From assembly GCF_927798175.1 (NCBI RefSeq), contig NZ_CAKMMP010000010.1:186001-250000 (forward strand): a stretch of DNA of 64,000 nucleotides. The letters are read 5' to 3'. The notes below the pieces were generated by a model. The model saw only the letters and a list, made by a program, of their open reading frames with translations, did not search any database and was not told the origin of the DNA. Within the stretch, counting starts at the first letter, position 1, and each line of letters starts with the position of its first letter. Below, piece by piece: positions 25,394 to 32,651 of the stretch. Origin of the DNA: Paenibacillus sp. JJ-223 (GTDB lineage Bacteria; Bacillota; Bacilli; Paenibacillales; Paenibacillaceae). The position numbers and the translations under genes were made by a program.

Positions 25394-25741
25394 ATGATGA
25401 ATGAAGACAATCATGTTATTCGCAAAGACGGCCAGGTGGAACTGGGACAAGTAGAGGATGCCGTAAACCGGATTGCTCCGGAACAACGCGAGCAGATTCT
25501 GCACAATTTCGAAACTTTCAAGGAGTATCTTGCTAAACGCATTGCCGTAGGCGAAGCGATTGGCCTCGGGGAAGAACAGATGGCTCGCATCGCGGAGAAG
25601 GTTGCCGATTATCTTGCGGCCAACGAGGAACCGCGCAATAGCGAAGAGAAGCTCCTTCAGGAGCTTTGGAGCGTAGGCCGCGAAGAGGAACAGCATATGC
25701 TTGCACACATGCTGGTTCGTCTGGCCCAACGGGCACATTGA
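25394..25741 (+). CDS. DUF3243 family protein
   Basis: The 115-residue, mostly helical protein matches DUF3243 (YmfJ type): FKEYLAKRIAVGEAIGLGEEQMARIAEKVADYLA, then NSEEKLLQELWSVGREEEQHMLAHMLVRL. The function is unknown. The amino-terminal 35 residues extend beyond the usual core. TAGGAGG lies 9 bases before the ATG, and a terminator follows. Confidence 0.85.
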   Translation: MMNEDNHVIRKDGQVELGQVEDAVNRIAPEQREQILHNFETFKEYLAKRIAVGEAIGLGEEQMARIAEKVADYLAANEEPRNSEEKLLQELWSVGREEEQHMLAHMLVRLAQRAH

Positions 25742-25770
25742 CACATTAATCATTAATCGGGAGATTTCTC

Positions 25771-25812
25771 AAGGAACCCTGGGATTGAATCAAGCACGCC
25801 CGGGGTTCCTTG
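25771..25812 (+). terminator. rho-independent terminator
   Basis: AAGGAACCC-T-GGG near 25771 pairs with CCC-G-GGGTTCCTT ending at 25811, separated by a 15-base loop, followed by TTGTT. It closes the DUF3243 gene. Confidence 0.6.
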
Positions 25813-25917
25813 TTCATGGAAGCCGGATTGTAACCATTTTTCAACTTATATGATACTTTTGATCTTTATAACTGAAGTATGATGTAGGAAGTAAAGTGAT
25901 TAAGGGGAGATGCTGCT

Positions 25918-26484
25918 ATGAAGAACGCGGCAAAACAATGGAAATTTCGGTGGATTGGCGCAGGCGTTGCTTTGCTGGGCATCATGGTGATTGCTGCATA
26001 TTTATGGACTCCGGCCAAAGCGGAGGGAATCACGGCAACATCGCTTTCCACCGCAAAGGAAACGTTGGCAACCAATTCGGAGACGTACACCGCTTACGTC
26101 GATGGCATACAACAGGAGAACGGCAAGCTGTTCCTGATCGTAGACAAAATCGGCTGGTATCAAGGCGAAGAGGCTGACACCATATTCGAGCAGCGCAACC
26201 CCGATTCGGGATTGGATGGAGCCCCGGATGGTTATTATATTGTTAATGACAGCAAAGAACAGGAAAAGGTTGAAGTTCAAGCAGATGCCGAAGTGCTGAT
26301 GCAGCTGTATGACCGGGACGGTACATATGCCGGAGCGGACATTCAGTGGAACGAACCTGTGACTTTGAATAAATTCGAATCGTTGTATGACAACAAAACC
26401 ATCGTGGATCTGTCCGTGTTTCCGTATCATCTGACGATGAAGGATGGACAAGTGATCAAAATCGTACAGCAATATATTCCATAA
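25918..26484 (+). CDS. secreted or membrane-anchored hypothetical protein
   Basis: The 188 residues begin with a basic stretch and one hydrophobic segment (FRWIGAGVALLGIMVIAAYLW), then an exported domain rich in strands (TYTAYVDGIQQENGKLFLIVDKIGWYQGEEAD). The phrase EADTIFEQRNPD followed by DGYYIVND is also seen in other uncharacterised Paenibacillus lipoprotein-like proteins, as far as I recall. GGGGAG precedes the ATG, and a terminator follows 35 bases after the stop. Confidence 0.7.
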   Translation: MKNAAKQWKFRWIGAGVALLGIMVIAAYLWTPAKAEGITATSLSTAKETLATNSETYTAYVDGIQQENGKLFLIVDKIGWYQGEEADTIFEQRNPDSGLDGAPDGYYIVNDSKEQEKVEVQADAEVLMQLYDRDGTYAGADIQWNEPVTLNKFESLYDNKTIVDLSVFPYHLTMKDGQVIKIVQQYIP

Positions 26485-26519
26485 TATACATGAAGCCTAA
26501 AGCTTTTCAAAGAAAAGAC

Positions 26520-26546
26520 CTCCGTTTTCTGAACGGAGTTTTTTTT
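26520..26546 (+). terminator. rho-independent terminator
   Basis: CTCCGTT (26520..26526) pairs with AACGGAG (26532..26538) and is followed by eight T residues. Confidence 0.88.
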
Positions 26547-26662
26547 GTCCATTTTTCACGGAAGACGGTATGAGAAAAATCATAGAAACATTGTAATTGT
26601 CAGGAACAGCATGTATCATTATTGGAATGGTGTTTGTATTCCGTTCAGGAGGCTGCTTATTC

Positions 26663-27520
26663 ATGCTTAAAGACATGATTGCACTAACGAAGCCCCGATT
26701 GCTGCGGCTGAATGTGTTTGCTGTGGTGGTCGGTTATTGGGTTGCTTCAAAGTGGGATATCGACTGGTTATCCCTGCTGATGGTGATTATTGGCTCTACC
26801 CTGGTCATTGCCTCGGCATGCGTCATCAACAACTATTGGGACCGTGAATTGGATCAGAAAATGGAACGGACGAAAAAGCGGATCGAGTACATCAATCATC
26901 TGAACCCCGGATTTGTGTTGGGTTACGGCCTCGTGCTGGGGCTGGCCGGCTTTGCCGTATTGTATGTGCTCGTGCATCCGTTGTCGGCTTGGCTTGCTCT
27001 CGGAGGATGGTTTGCGTATATTGTCGTGTACACGATCTGGCTTAAACGCAGCTCCACATGGAGCACCTCGCTCGGCGGAATCGCGGGCGCGATGCCGCCT
27101 GTCATCGGTTATTGCACAGTGACCGAACAGGTGGATGCCGGCGCCTGGCTGCTGTTTGCGCTTCTGTTCCTGTGGCAGCCGCCACATTTCTGGTCGCTTG
27201 GCATCCGCAGAGTTGAGGAGTATCGCGCAGCCGGATTCCCGCTTTTGCCTGTAGTGAAAGGCATCAAACGGACCAAAATTCAGATGATTCCTTACGTGCT
27301 GCTTTTGCTGCCTGCAGTTATTCTGCTTTATCATTACGATTACGTTGGAATCGTTTTTCTCATCGTGTCGACGGTGGGGGGATTGATTTGGTTGGTACAT
27401 ACGCTCTCCGGGTTACGCTCCCAGGATGATGAGAAATGGGCGAAAACGAATTTCCTCATTTCCGTTAATTACCTGATGCTGGTATTTATCGTTATGGTAG
27501 CGAATACAACTTGGGCTTAA
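26663..27520 (+). CDS. ctaB: heme O synthase (protoheme IX farnesyltransferase)
   Basis: From the ATG at 26663 (AGGAGG 10 bases upstream) the 285 residues form about nine membrane helices of the UbiA prenyltransferase fold. The first polyprenyl-diphosphate motif is NNYWDRELDQKMERTKKR near residue 56; the second region includes YTIWLKRSSTWSTSLGGIAGAMPPVIGY. It transfers a farnesyl group to heme b to form heme O for cytochrome oxidase. No oxidase or ctaA gene is nearby, so this is a lone, possibly second, copy. Confidence 0.92.
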   Translation: MLKDMIALTKPRLLRLNVFAVVVGYWVASKWDIDWLSLLMVIIGSTLVIASACVINNYWDRELDQKMERTKKRIEYINHLNPGFVLGYGLVLGLAGFAVLYVLVHPLSAWLALGGWFAYIVVYTIWLKRSSTWSTSLGGIAGAMPPVIGYCTVTEQVDAGAWLLFALLFLWQPPHFWSLGIRRVEEYRAAGFPLLPVVKGIKRTKIQMIPYVLLLLPAVILLYHYDYVGIVFLIVSTVGGLIWLVHTLSGLRSQDDEKWAKTNFLISVNYLMLVFIVMVANTTWA

Positions 27521-27590
27521 CATCCGGGGGAACGATGGCAGTTACGACTGCGACGCTGCCTTCGTCCTGCGAGACCACAGAATGATCGAA

Positions 27591-27653
27591 CATCCCGCAA
27601 CAAGGAAGAGGGTGGATTTCAGCCCGTGTCCTTGCTCACGGCGGGGTGTTTTT
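27591..27653 (+). terminator. branched hairpin after ctaB, likely terminator
   Basis: CATCCCGC (27591..27598) can pair with GCGGGGTG (27641..27648), followed directly by five T residues. Inside, CCGTG and CACGG form a second stem. It may end the ctaB transcript or act as an attenuator for what follows. The rest of the 330-base gap to the TPR gene holds a short copy of the dispersed repeat at 27663..27765 and a TATAAT box near 27810. Confidence 0.5.
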
Positions 27654-27662
27654 GGTTTGTTC

Positions 27663-27765
27663 AAGAAGCAGAATCAATCTGAAGAAGCAAAGCGGTCGCT
27701 TAAAAAAGCTTTCGGAAAGAAACCTGAAGCGGAAGCATAGGCGGGTCACCGGATTAATATAAAAT
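27663..27765 (+). repeat. dispersed intergenic element, short copy
   Basis: This stretch matches the first half of the elements at 37631 and 57245. Shared blocks in order are GCAGAA-N-CAATCTG (27667 on), AGAAGC-AAGCG-TCGC, AAAAGCTTTC-GAAAG, CGGAAGCATAGGC and TCACCGGATT. After the last block the similarity ends. The hairpin with AGCTTTC is weaker here because its right arm has changed. It stands 85 bases before the TPR gene. Confidence 0.65.
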
Positions 27766-27849
27766 GCACCAGATTTTTTTCATGGTAATGACCTGATAAG
27801 GAATTTTTTGTATAATTAAAGAGATCGACATGGAAAGGGTTGTGTCAGA

Positions 27850-28332
27850 ATGGCGACATTAGAGCAGGCTATTTTGTTAAGAGAGCAGGGGAAGGCGGAA
27901 GACGCCATTAAATCCATGCAGCAGATTGCGCTGCGCGAACCCGACAATGCGCAGGTATGGTATCAATTGGCTTGGGCGCATGATTCACTTGGTTTGGAGC
28001 GGGAAGCCGTTCCTTATTATGAGAAAGCGTTGAATCTTGGCCTTGTCGGAGAAGATCGTGCCGGAGCCATGCTTGGCCTTGGCAGCACCTATCGCACGCT
28101 GGGTCAGTATGAGGAAGCAAAAGCGTGGCTGGGGCGGGGGATCGATGAATTCCCGGAACGTGGCGAGTTCGAGGTATTTTACGCGATGGTGCTGCATAAT
28201 CTTGGCGAGCATGCCGAAGCGATGAAGCGGCTGCTGCTCATGCTGGCCGACACTTCAAGCAACGCAGGCATTCAAGCGTATAACAGAGCCATTCGCTTTT
28301 ACTCGGAGCAACTGGATCGGGTGTGGGAATAG
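27850..28332 (+). CDS. tetratricopeptide repeat protein
   Basis: The 160 residues contain about three TPR units: EDAIKSMQQIALREPDNAQVWYQLAWAHDSLG, then EAVPYYEKALNLGL and EAKAWLGRGIDEFP. TPRs form a helical scaffold for protein contacts. It is soluble, with no catalytic domain. The next two genes follow within about 30 and 15 bases, suggesting one transcript with the small membrane protein and the ATPase. The ATG follows AAAGGG by about 12 bases. Confidence 0.85.
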   Translation: MATLEQAILLREQGKAEDAIKSMQQIALREPDNAQVWYQLAWAHDSLGLEREAVPYYEKALNLGLVGEDRAGAMLGLGSTYRTLGQYEEAKAWLGRGIDEFPERGEFEVFYAMVLHNLGEHAEAMKRLLLMLADTSSNAGIQAYNRAIRFYSEQLDRVWE

Positions 28333-28362
28333 CAAGTCCATTAGCGGAGGGGAGACGAAGGA

Positions 28363-28563
28363 ATGGACAAGGAAACGCAACAAATCCACGAAAGACTGGA
28401 TCGGATGGAACGAAAACTGGATGAACTGGCTCGAAACAGGCAGGACTTTGGACCGCAGCGCTCCGGGGCTGCCAGGTTTTTGATCGGATTTGGCGTTGTC
28501 GTTGCGGTGCTGTTCGTTTTAATGACATTGATCGGAGTTCTGCAATTCGTAAGCAATGGATGA
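28363..28563 (+). CDS. small membrane protein with a coiled coil
   Basis: The 66 residues split into an amino-terminal heptad-like segment (QQIHERLDRMERKLDELARN) and one membrane helix (FLIGFGVVVAVLFVLMTLIGV). GGAGGGGAG precedes the ATG. It lies between the TPR and ATPase genes and may tether a complex to the membrane. No family name is recognised. Confidence 0.7.
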   Translation: MDKETQQIHERLDRMERKLDELARNRQDFGPQRSGAARFLIGFGVVVAVLFVLMTLIGVLQFVSNG

Positions 28564-28578
28564 GAGAGGGGGGACGGC

Positions 28579-29322
28579 ATGCCTTTTTTGAAAAGAGTGC
28601 TGCTGGACTGGTCGGCACGCCCACCCATGAACCGCGATAATTTCCCTTATAACATCGTGGCTTTGCGTCAGATCGAACAATTGGAATTCTCGCACAATGT
28701 CACGTTTCTTGTAGGTGAGAACGGATCAGGCAAATCGACGCTGTTGGAAGCGATGGGTGTATCCTGCGGCTTCAGCATTGTCGGCGGCAGGGATCTCGTC
28801 ATTCGTCGTGACAAGGATGATGCATCGTTGTCCGAGATCATGACGCTGCAATGGCTGCCCAAGGTGAATCAGGGCTTTTATTTTCGGGCAGAGACGTTCG
28901 ACACCTTTGCCAAATATATCGATGAACTGGCTGAAGAGCCATTTGTGGGGCGTGCGGCGTATGCTCCGTACGGTGGTGTTTCCTTGAATGAACGCTCTCA
29001 CGGTCAGGGTTTTCTGGAGTTTTTTGCAGGACGATTCAGCGAGAAGGGATTGTATTTGCTGGACGAGCCGGAATCGGCCCTGTCGCCGCAAAATCAGCTT
29101 GTTCTATTACGCATGATGCATGATCTGGAACGGAGCGGCAAAGCCCAGTTCGTCATTGCCACGCACTCTCCAATCCTGATGTCTTATCCCGGAGCGACCA
29201 TCTATCACTTCAACGAAAATGGTGTGGAGTCCGTGGACTATGAAGAGACGGAGCATTTTCGATTGACCCGCGATTTTCTGAACAATCGGGAGGTATACCT
29301 GAATCGTCTCTTTGAAAGTTAA
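28579..29322 (+). CDS. AAA family ATPase (ABC-type, single domain)
   Basis: The 247-residue protein has Walker A VGENGSGKSTLLEA near residue 46, a signature-like SHGQGFLEFF near 140, Walker B LYLLDEPESALSPQ near 156, and the switch histidine in VIATHSPILMSYP near 195. This is the AAA_21/AAA_23 group of soluble ABC-type ATPases. It lacks a membrane domain, so it is not a classic transporter. Its stop overlaps the stop of the convergent LysR gene by 3 bases. Confidence 0.87.
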   Translation: MPFLKRVLLDWSARPPMNRDNFPYNIVALRQIEQLEFSHNVTFLVGENGSGKSTLLEAMGVSCGFSIVGGRDLVIRRDKDDASLSEIMTLQWLPKVNQGFYFRAETFDTFAKYIDELAEEPFVGRAAYAPYGGVSLNERSHGQGFLEFFAGRFSEKGLYLLDEPESALSPQNQLVLLRMMHDLERSGKAQFVIATHSPILMSYPGATIYHFNENGVESVDYEETEHFRLTRDFLNNREVYLNRLFES

Positions 29323-30194
29323 TGTTCTAAGGCAAGCCAATCCTGAACTGCTGCAATAAAGCGGTGAGCTGCTGGAGAAAGATTGTCGAGCGACGGGCAA
29401 GTCAGGCCAATCGTGCGGAACGGATCCCCTTCCAAGGGAATCAGCGCGAGCTCATGCTCGTGGCCTCGCAGGACCATTTCCGGCAGCAAACTGATGCCAA
29501 GGCCGTTCCGAACCATCGCCATGATGGCTTGATCTTCGGCTACCTCATATATGATGTCCGGTTTGGCAGCATATTGTCTGATCAGCCGTTCGATTTCGTT
29601 ATCACCGCCCCATTTCGGCATGATGAACGGCTCCGAGAGCAGCAGCTCGAAGGGGAGCGTTTCGGCGGTCGAGAGTGGGTGATCCAGGGGCAGAATGCAC
29701 ATCATCCGATCTTTGCGCAGCTCAATGGAGTCGTAAGGGAGGGAGTCTCCCAAAGAAAGAAAACCGAGATCGATGGCTCCACTGGCCAGCCAAGCGGATA
29801 TCTCCGCATAATCTCCCTCCCATAATTTGATTCCGATGCCCGGATGCTGCACGCGGAATTGTTTCAAAATGCCGGGCAGCCACTGCGTCGACACGCTTGC
29901 AAACGTTCCGATGCGTACCGTCCCCGTTTCTGCCCCGCGGATGAGCGACATTTCCTGATTCAACAGCTCGGCCCAGCGCAAAATCTCCCGGATGTACACG
30001 ATCATCCGTTCTCCGTCGGCCGTCAGGCGTACCCCGGAGCGCCCGCGATGGAGCAGGGAGAATCCACACTCCGATTCGAGGCTGGAAATGGCGTGACTCA
30101 CCGCGGATTGCGTAATATTTAGCGCCTCTGCAGCCCTTGTCAGACTTCCATATTCAATGACGGCATTCAGAATTTCATATTTAACCAGCGACAT
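29319..30194 (-). CDS. LysR family transcriptional regulator
   Basis: The 291 residues open with the winged helix-turn-helix (YEILNAVIEYGSLTRAAEALNITQSAVSHAISSLE), followed by a periplasmic-binding-like effector domain. The start is placed at the ATG at 30194; an upstream ATG at 30227 would begin inside the palindrome described at 30224. It is divergent from the EamA transporter and most likely controls it. Confidence 0.9.
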   Translation of the reverse strand: MSLVKYEILNAVIEYGSLTRAAEALNITQSAVSHAISSLESECGFSLLHRGRSGVRLTADGERMIVYIREILRWAELLNQEMSLIRGAETGTVRIGTFASVSTQWLPGILKQFRVQHPGIGIKLWEGDYAEISAWLASGAIDLGFLSLGDSLPYDSIELRKDRMMCILPLDHPLSTAETLPFELLLSEPFIMPKWGGDNEIERLIRQYAAKPDIIYEVAEDQAIMAMVRNGLGISLLPEMVLRGHEHELALIPLEGDPFRTIGLTCPSLDNLSPAAHRFIAAVQDWLALEH

Positions 30195-30223
30195 GATGGA
30201 GACCCGAACCTTTCCTGAATAAT

Positions 30224-30242
30224 ACATGAAATGATTTCATGT
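30224..30242. promoter_or_regulatory. palindrome, candidate LysR operator
   Basis: ACATGAAAT-G-ATTTCATGT is a perfect inverted repeat with 9-base arms. It lies between the divergent lysR-type and eamA-type genes and has the T-N11-A form that LysR regulators bind. Confidence 0.7.
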
Positions 30243-30358
30243 TATCCATTATAAACATTCGTTTTCATAATGCAAAAAGATCGGATATACTTGCCAAGGC
30301 GAGAATGCCAAATACATATTCCGCATCACAAAATATATGGGACGAAGGTAGAGACAGA

Positions 30359-31291
30359 ATGGATTCATCATCACGGGGAACTCGGGGCCAGGCAGCAAGA
30401 AGGGCCGATCTGCAAATGCTGCTCGCCACGATCATTTGGGGATCATCGTATTTGTTTATGAAATCAGGGCTCGCATCGATTCAGGAACTGAATCTGATTG
30501 CTTTGCGTTTCGCCATCGCGTTTATCGTTGCAGCCGTCATCTTTCACCGGAGGCTGCTGCGGGCGGATCGGAAAACGTGGATCGCGGGAGCCGTGATGGG
30601 TACGGTATTGTTTGCGGCGTTTGTGCTGATTACGTACGGGGTGCAGCGGACCAGTGCGTCGCAGGCAGGTTTTTTGATTAGTCTCGCGGTCATTTTTGTG
30701 CCGATTCTGATGACGATCATCCATAAAAAAATGCCGGATGTACGGCTCGCTGCAAGCATTGTTTTGGCCGTGAGCGGGCTGGGGCTGCTTACGCTGCAGC
30801 ATGAGCTTCGTTTGCACATCGGAGACGTGCTGTGCATTTTGGCCGCATTGGTTTATGCCATTTATATCATCATTGCCGGTAAATACACGCCGAAACATGA
30901 TCCGCTTACCCTGGGAACGATCCAGCTTGGCATGGCCGCCGGATTGGGCATCGCTGCAGCATTTCTGTTCGAAACGCCGCACCTTCCTGACAGCGCGGAA
31001 GCGTGGGCAGCGATTTTGGGGCTTGGCACTTTGTGCAGCGGGATCGGGTATATTCTGCAGACGTTGGCCCAGCGCCATGCTTCTCCGGCGAGAACAAGCC
31101 TCATCTTTTCGCTGGAACCGCTGTTTGCCGCAGCTTTTGCGTTTATTTTTCAAGGAGAGCAATTAACGTTGCAAGGATATACCGGAGCAGCTTTAATGTT
31201 GCTTGCCGTGCTGGTTGCGGAGCTTAAAGGATTGGATGCGATGTACCGACGGCGGAAAAGGAGCACGTCTGCGAACGAAATGCATATATGA
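30359..31291 (+). CDS. EamA/DMT family transporter
   Basis: From the ATG at 30359 the 310 residues form ten membrane segments in two EamA halves. The first half has LLATIIWGSSYLFMKSGLASI and the second ALVYAIYIIIAGKYTPKHDP. Members export amino acids, nucleosides or other metabolites. GAAGG lies about 10 bases upstream; earlier in-frame ATGs fall in the promoter region. It is likely regulated by the divergent LysR protein. A terminator follows. Confidence 0.88.
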   Translation: MDSSSRGTRGQAARRADLQMLLATIIWGSSYLFMKSGLASIQELNLIALRFAIAFIVAAVIFHRRLLRADRKTWIAGAVMGTVLFAAFVLITYGVQRTSASQAGFLISLAVIFVPILMTIIHKKMPDVRLAASIVLAVSGLGLLTLQHELRLHIGDVLCILAALVYAIYIIIAGKYTPKHDPLTLGTIQLGMAAGLGIAAAFLFETPHLPDSAEAWAAILGLGTLCSGIGYILQTLAQRHASPARTSLIFSLEPLFAAAFAFIFQGEQLTLQGYTGAALMLLAVLVAELKGLDAMYRRRKRSTSANEMHI

Positions 31292-31325
31292 TGGAAACGG
31301 ATGAAGTCCGGGAGTCGCCTCTGCC

Positions 31326-31349
31326 AAAGGCCGCCCTCGGCCTTTTTTT
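31326..31349 (+). terminator. rho-independent terminator
   Basis: AAAGGCCG (31326..31333) and CGGCCTTT (31338..31345) pair around CCCT and run into a stretch of T. Confidence 0.88.
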
Positions 31350-31382
31350 CATTTAATGATTGCTGTTAGCGGGAAAGAACAT

Positions 31383-31424
31383 AACAAAACAAACAAAATG
31401 ATAACTTGTTTTGTTGTGTATAAT
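31383..31424 (+). promoter_or_regulatory. inverted repeat and -10 box before the LacI gene
   Basis: AACAAAACAA (31383..31392) and TTGTTTTGTT (31406..31415) are perfect 10-base arms 13 bases apart. A TATAAT box follows at 31419..31424. The arrangement fits autoregulation by the LacI protein. A TTGTTTTGT word also occurs at the beta-mannosidase promoter. Confidence 0.6.
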
Positions 31425-31472
31425 GTTTTGTGCTACACTGGAAACAAAAAAAAGGAAAACAGGGTGAATGGG

Positions 31473-32531
31473 ATGGGCAAAAAAGTAACGATGCAGCAGA
31501 TTGCCGATGCGGCAGGGGTATCCAAATTTGCAGTGTCCCGCGCGTTGACCGGCAAACCGGGCGTAAGCGAGCAAACCCGGGAGATGATTATGCGGACCGC
31601 TGCGCAATTGGGCTATTTCAAGGCCGAGCCGAAGCGTTCTTCATTGGGGGGAGAGCCTGAGCGGGACGCCAAAGGGGAGCAAGGCGGAACGGTTCTCATC
31701 TTGTTTCCCAACATCCGCTCCCAGAACCGTTCATCCCTATATTGGGGACCGGTCTTCGATGGCATCTCGGCTCGCCTGAACGAGCTGGGCATGGACATTC
31801 TGACGCTGACCGAACCGTCCTCGGAGCGCATGTTCTCGGTGCTGAATCCCGAAGCGATCAGCGGCGTCATTACGGTCGGTTCGATTTCGACCTCCATGCT
31901 GCTGGAGGTATACAGGCTGCACATCCCGCTGGTTATGGTTGACCACGAGGAGCCGGCGATCCATGCCGATTCGATATTCACGGACAACATGAAATGCATG
32001 AGGGAGTTGGTCCTGATGCTGATCGGCACAGGGTACAAGCGCTTCCAGTTTGCCGGGAAACTGCCGGATGCCGCCAGCTTCAGGGAACGTTGGCTCGGCT
32101 ATCGTTCCATGCTGGAAGAAATGCAGATCGAGGGGCAGCAGCGGACGGAATTGCTCGGACCGGATCATGGACATATTGAGGCAGCCATCGGCGAAATGCC
32201 GCTCGAGGAACTTCCGGAAGTCTTCGTTTGCGACAACGATCTGACGGCTTCCATCGTGCTGGGTGCATTAAGAAAGAAAGGGGTGCCGGTCCCGGAACGC
32301 TGCGCGGTAACCGGGTTCGATGACACCCGAACCGACGAGCCGATTGTGGCTACCGTCCGCGTCGACAAGGAGAACCTGGGAAAGCGGTCCGTGGACCAGT
32401 TGTTATGGCGCATGGAAAACCCTGACGTGCCGGCAGAACGTAAGCTTATATATTCCGAACTTGTGGTAAGGAAAGAATACCATGCGACACTTCATTCAGA
32501 ACAATTGCAAAACGCCAACAAAACAGATTGA
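31473..32531 (+). CDS. LacI family transcriptional regulator
   Basis: The 352 residues open with the LacI helix-turn-helix (VTMQQIADAAGVSKFAVSRALTGKPGVSEQTREMI), then a sugar-binding domain with FVCDNDLTASIVLGALRKKG and CAVTGFDDTRTDEP. The ATG at 31473 gives the family's usual amino terminus; the frame is open further up through the promoter. It stands 120 bases before the GH2 beta-mannosidase gene, its most likely target. Confidence 0.92.
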   Translation: MGKKVTMQQIADAAGVSKFAVSRALTGKPGVSEQTREMIMRTAAQLGYFKAEPKRSSLGGEPERDAKGEQGGTVLILFPNIRSQNRSSLYWGPVFDGISARLNELGMDILTLTEPSSERMFSVLNPEAISGVITVGSISTSMLLEVYRLHIPLVMVDHEEPAIHADSIFTDNMKCMRELVLMLIGTGYKRFQFAGKLPDAASFRERWLGYRSMLEEMQIEGQQRTELLGPDHGHIEAAIGEMPLEELPEVFVCDNDLTASIVLGALRKKGVPVPERCAVTGFDDTRTDEPIVATVRVDKENLGKRSVDQLLWRMENPDVPAERKLIYSELVVRKEYHATLHSEQLQNANKTD

Positions 32532-32556
32532 CTGAATAGATAAAAACATGTTAATT

Positions 32557-32585
32557 TTGTTTTGTAAGTTATTTCGTTTTATAAT
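32557..32585 (+). promoter_or_regulatory. promoter of the beta-mannosidase gene
   Basis: TTGTTT (32557..32562) and TATAAT (32580..32585) are 17 bases apart. The -35 box lies within TTTTGTTTTGT, matching an arm of the inverted repeat before the LacI gene, so a bound repressor would cover it. Confidence 0.65.
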
Positions 32586-32608
32586 AACAGAACATAACAA
32601 GATAACCG

Positions 32609-32646
32609 ATATAAACCGCCAAAAAACAAACACACGTTAACGGAGG
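32609..32646 (+). repeat. head module shared with the element at 57244
   Basis: ATATAAACCGC, AAAAAACA, ACACACGT and AACGGAG occur in this order and spacing here and at 57244..57280, with one indel and three substitutions. Here the module ends in the ribosome site (CGGAGG) of the beta-mannosidase gene. The hairpin-rich remainder of the long element is absent. Confidence 0.65.
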
Positions 32647-32651
32647 CTGTT

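Noticed and set aside
27606..27653. An AGGGTGG word followed by a hairpin and T run, resembling the end of a T-box leader
   Set aside because: The invariant part after AGGGTGG (ACCGCG) is absent, there is no specifier stem upstream, and no aminoacyl-tRNA or amino-acid gene follows.
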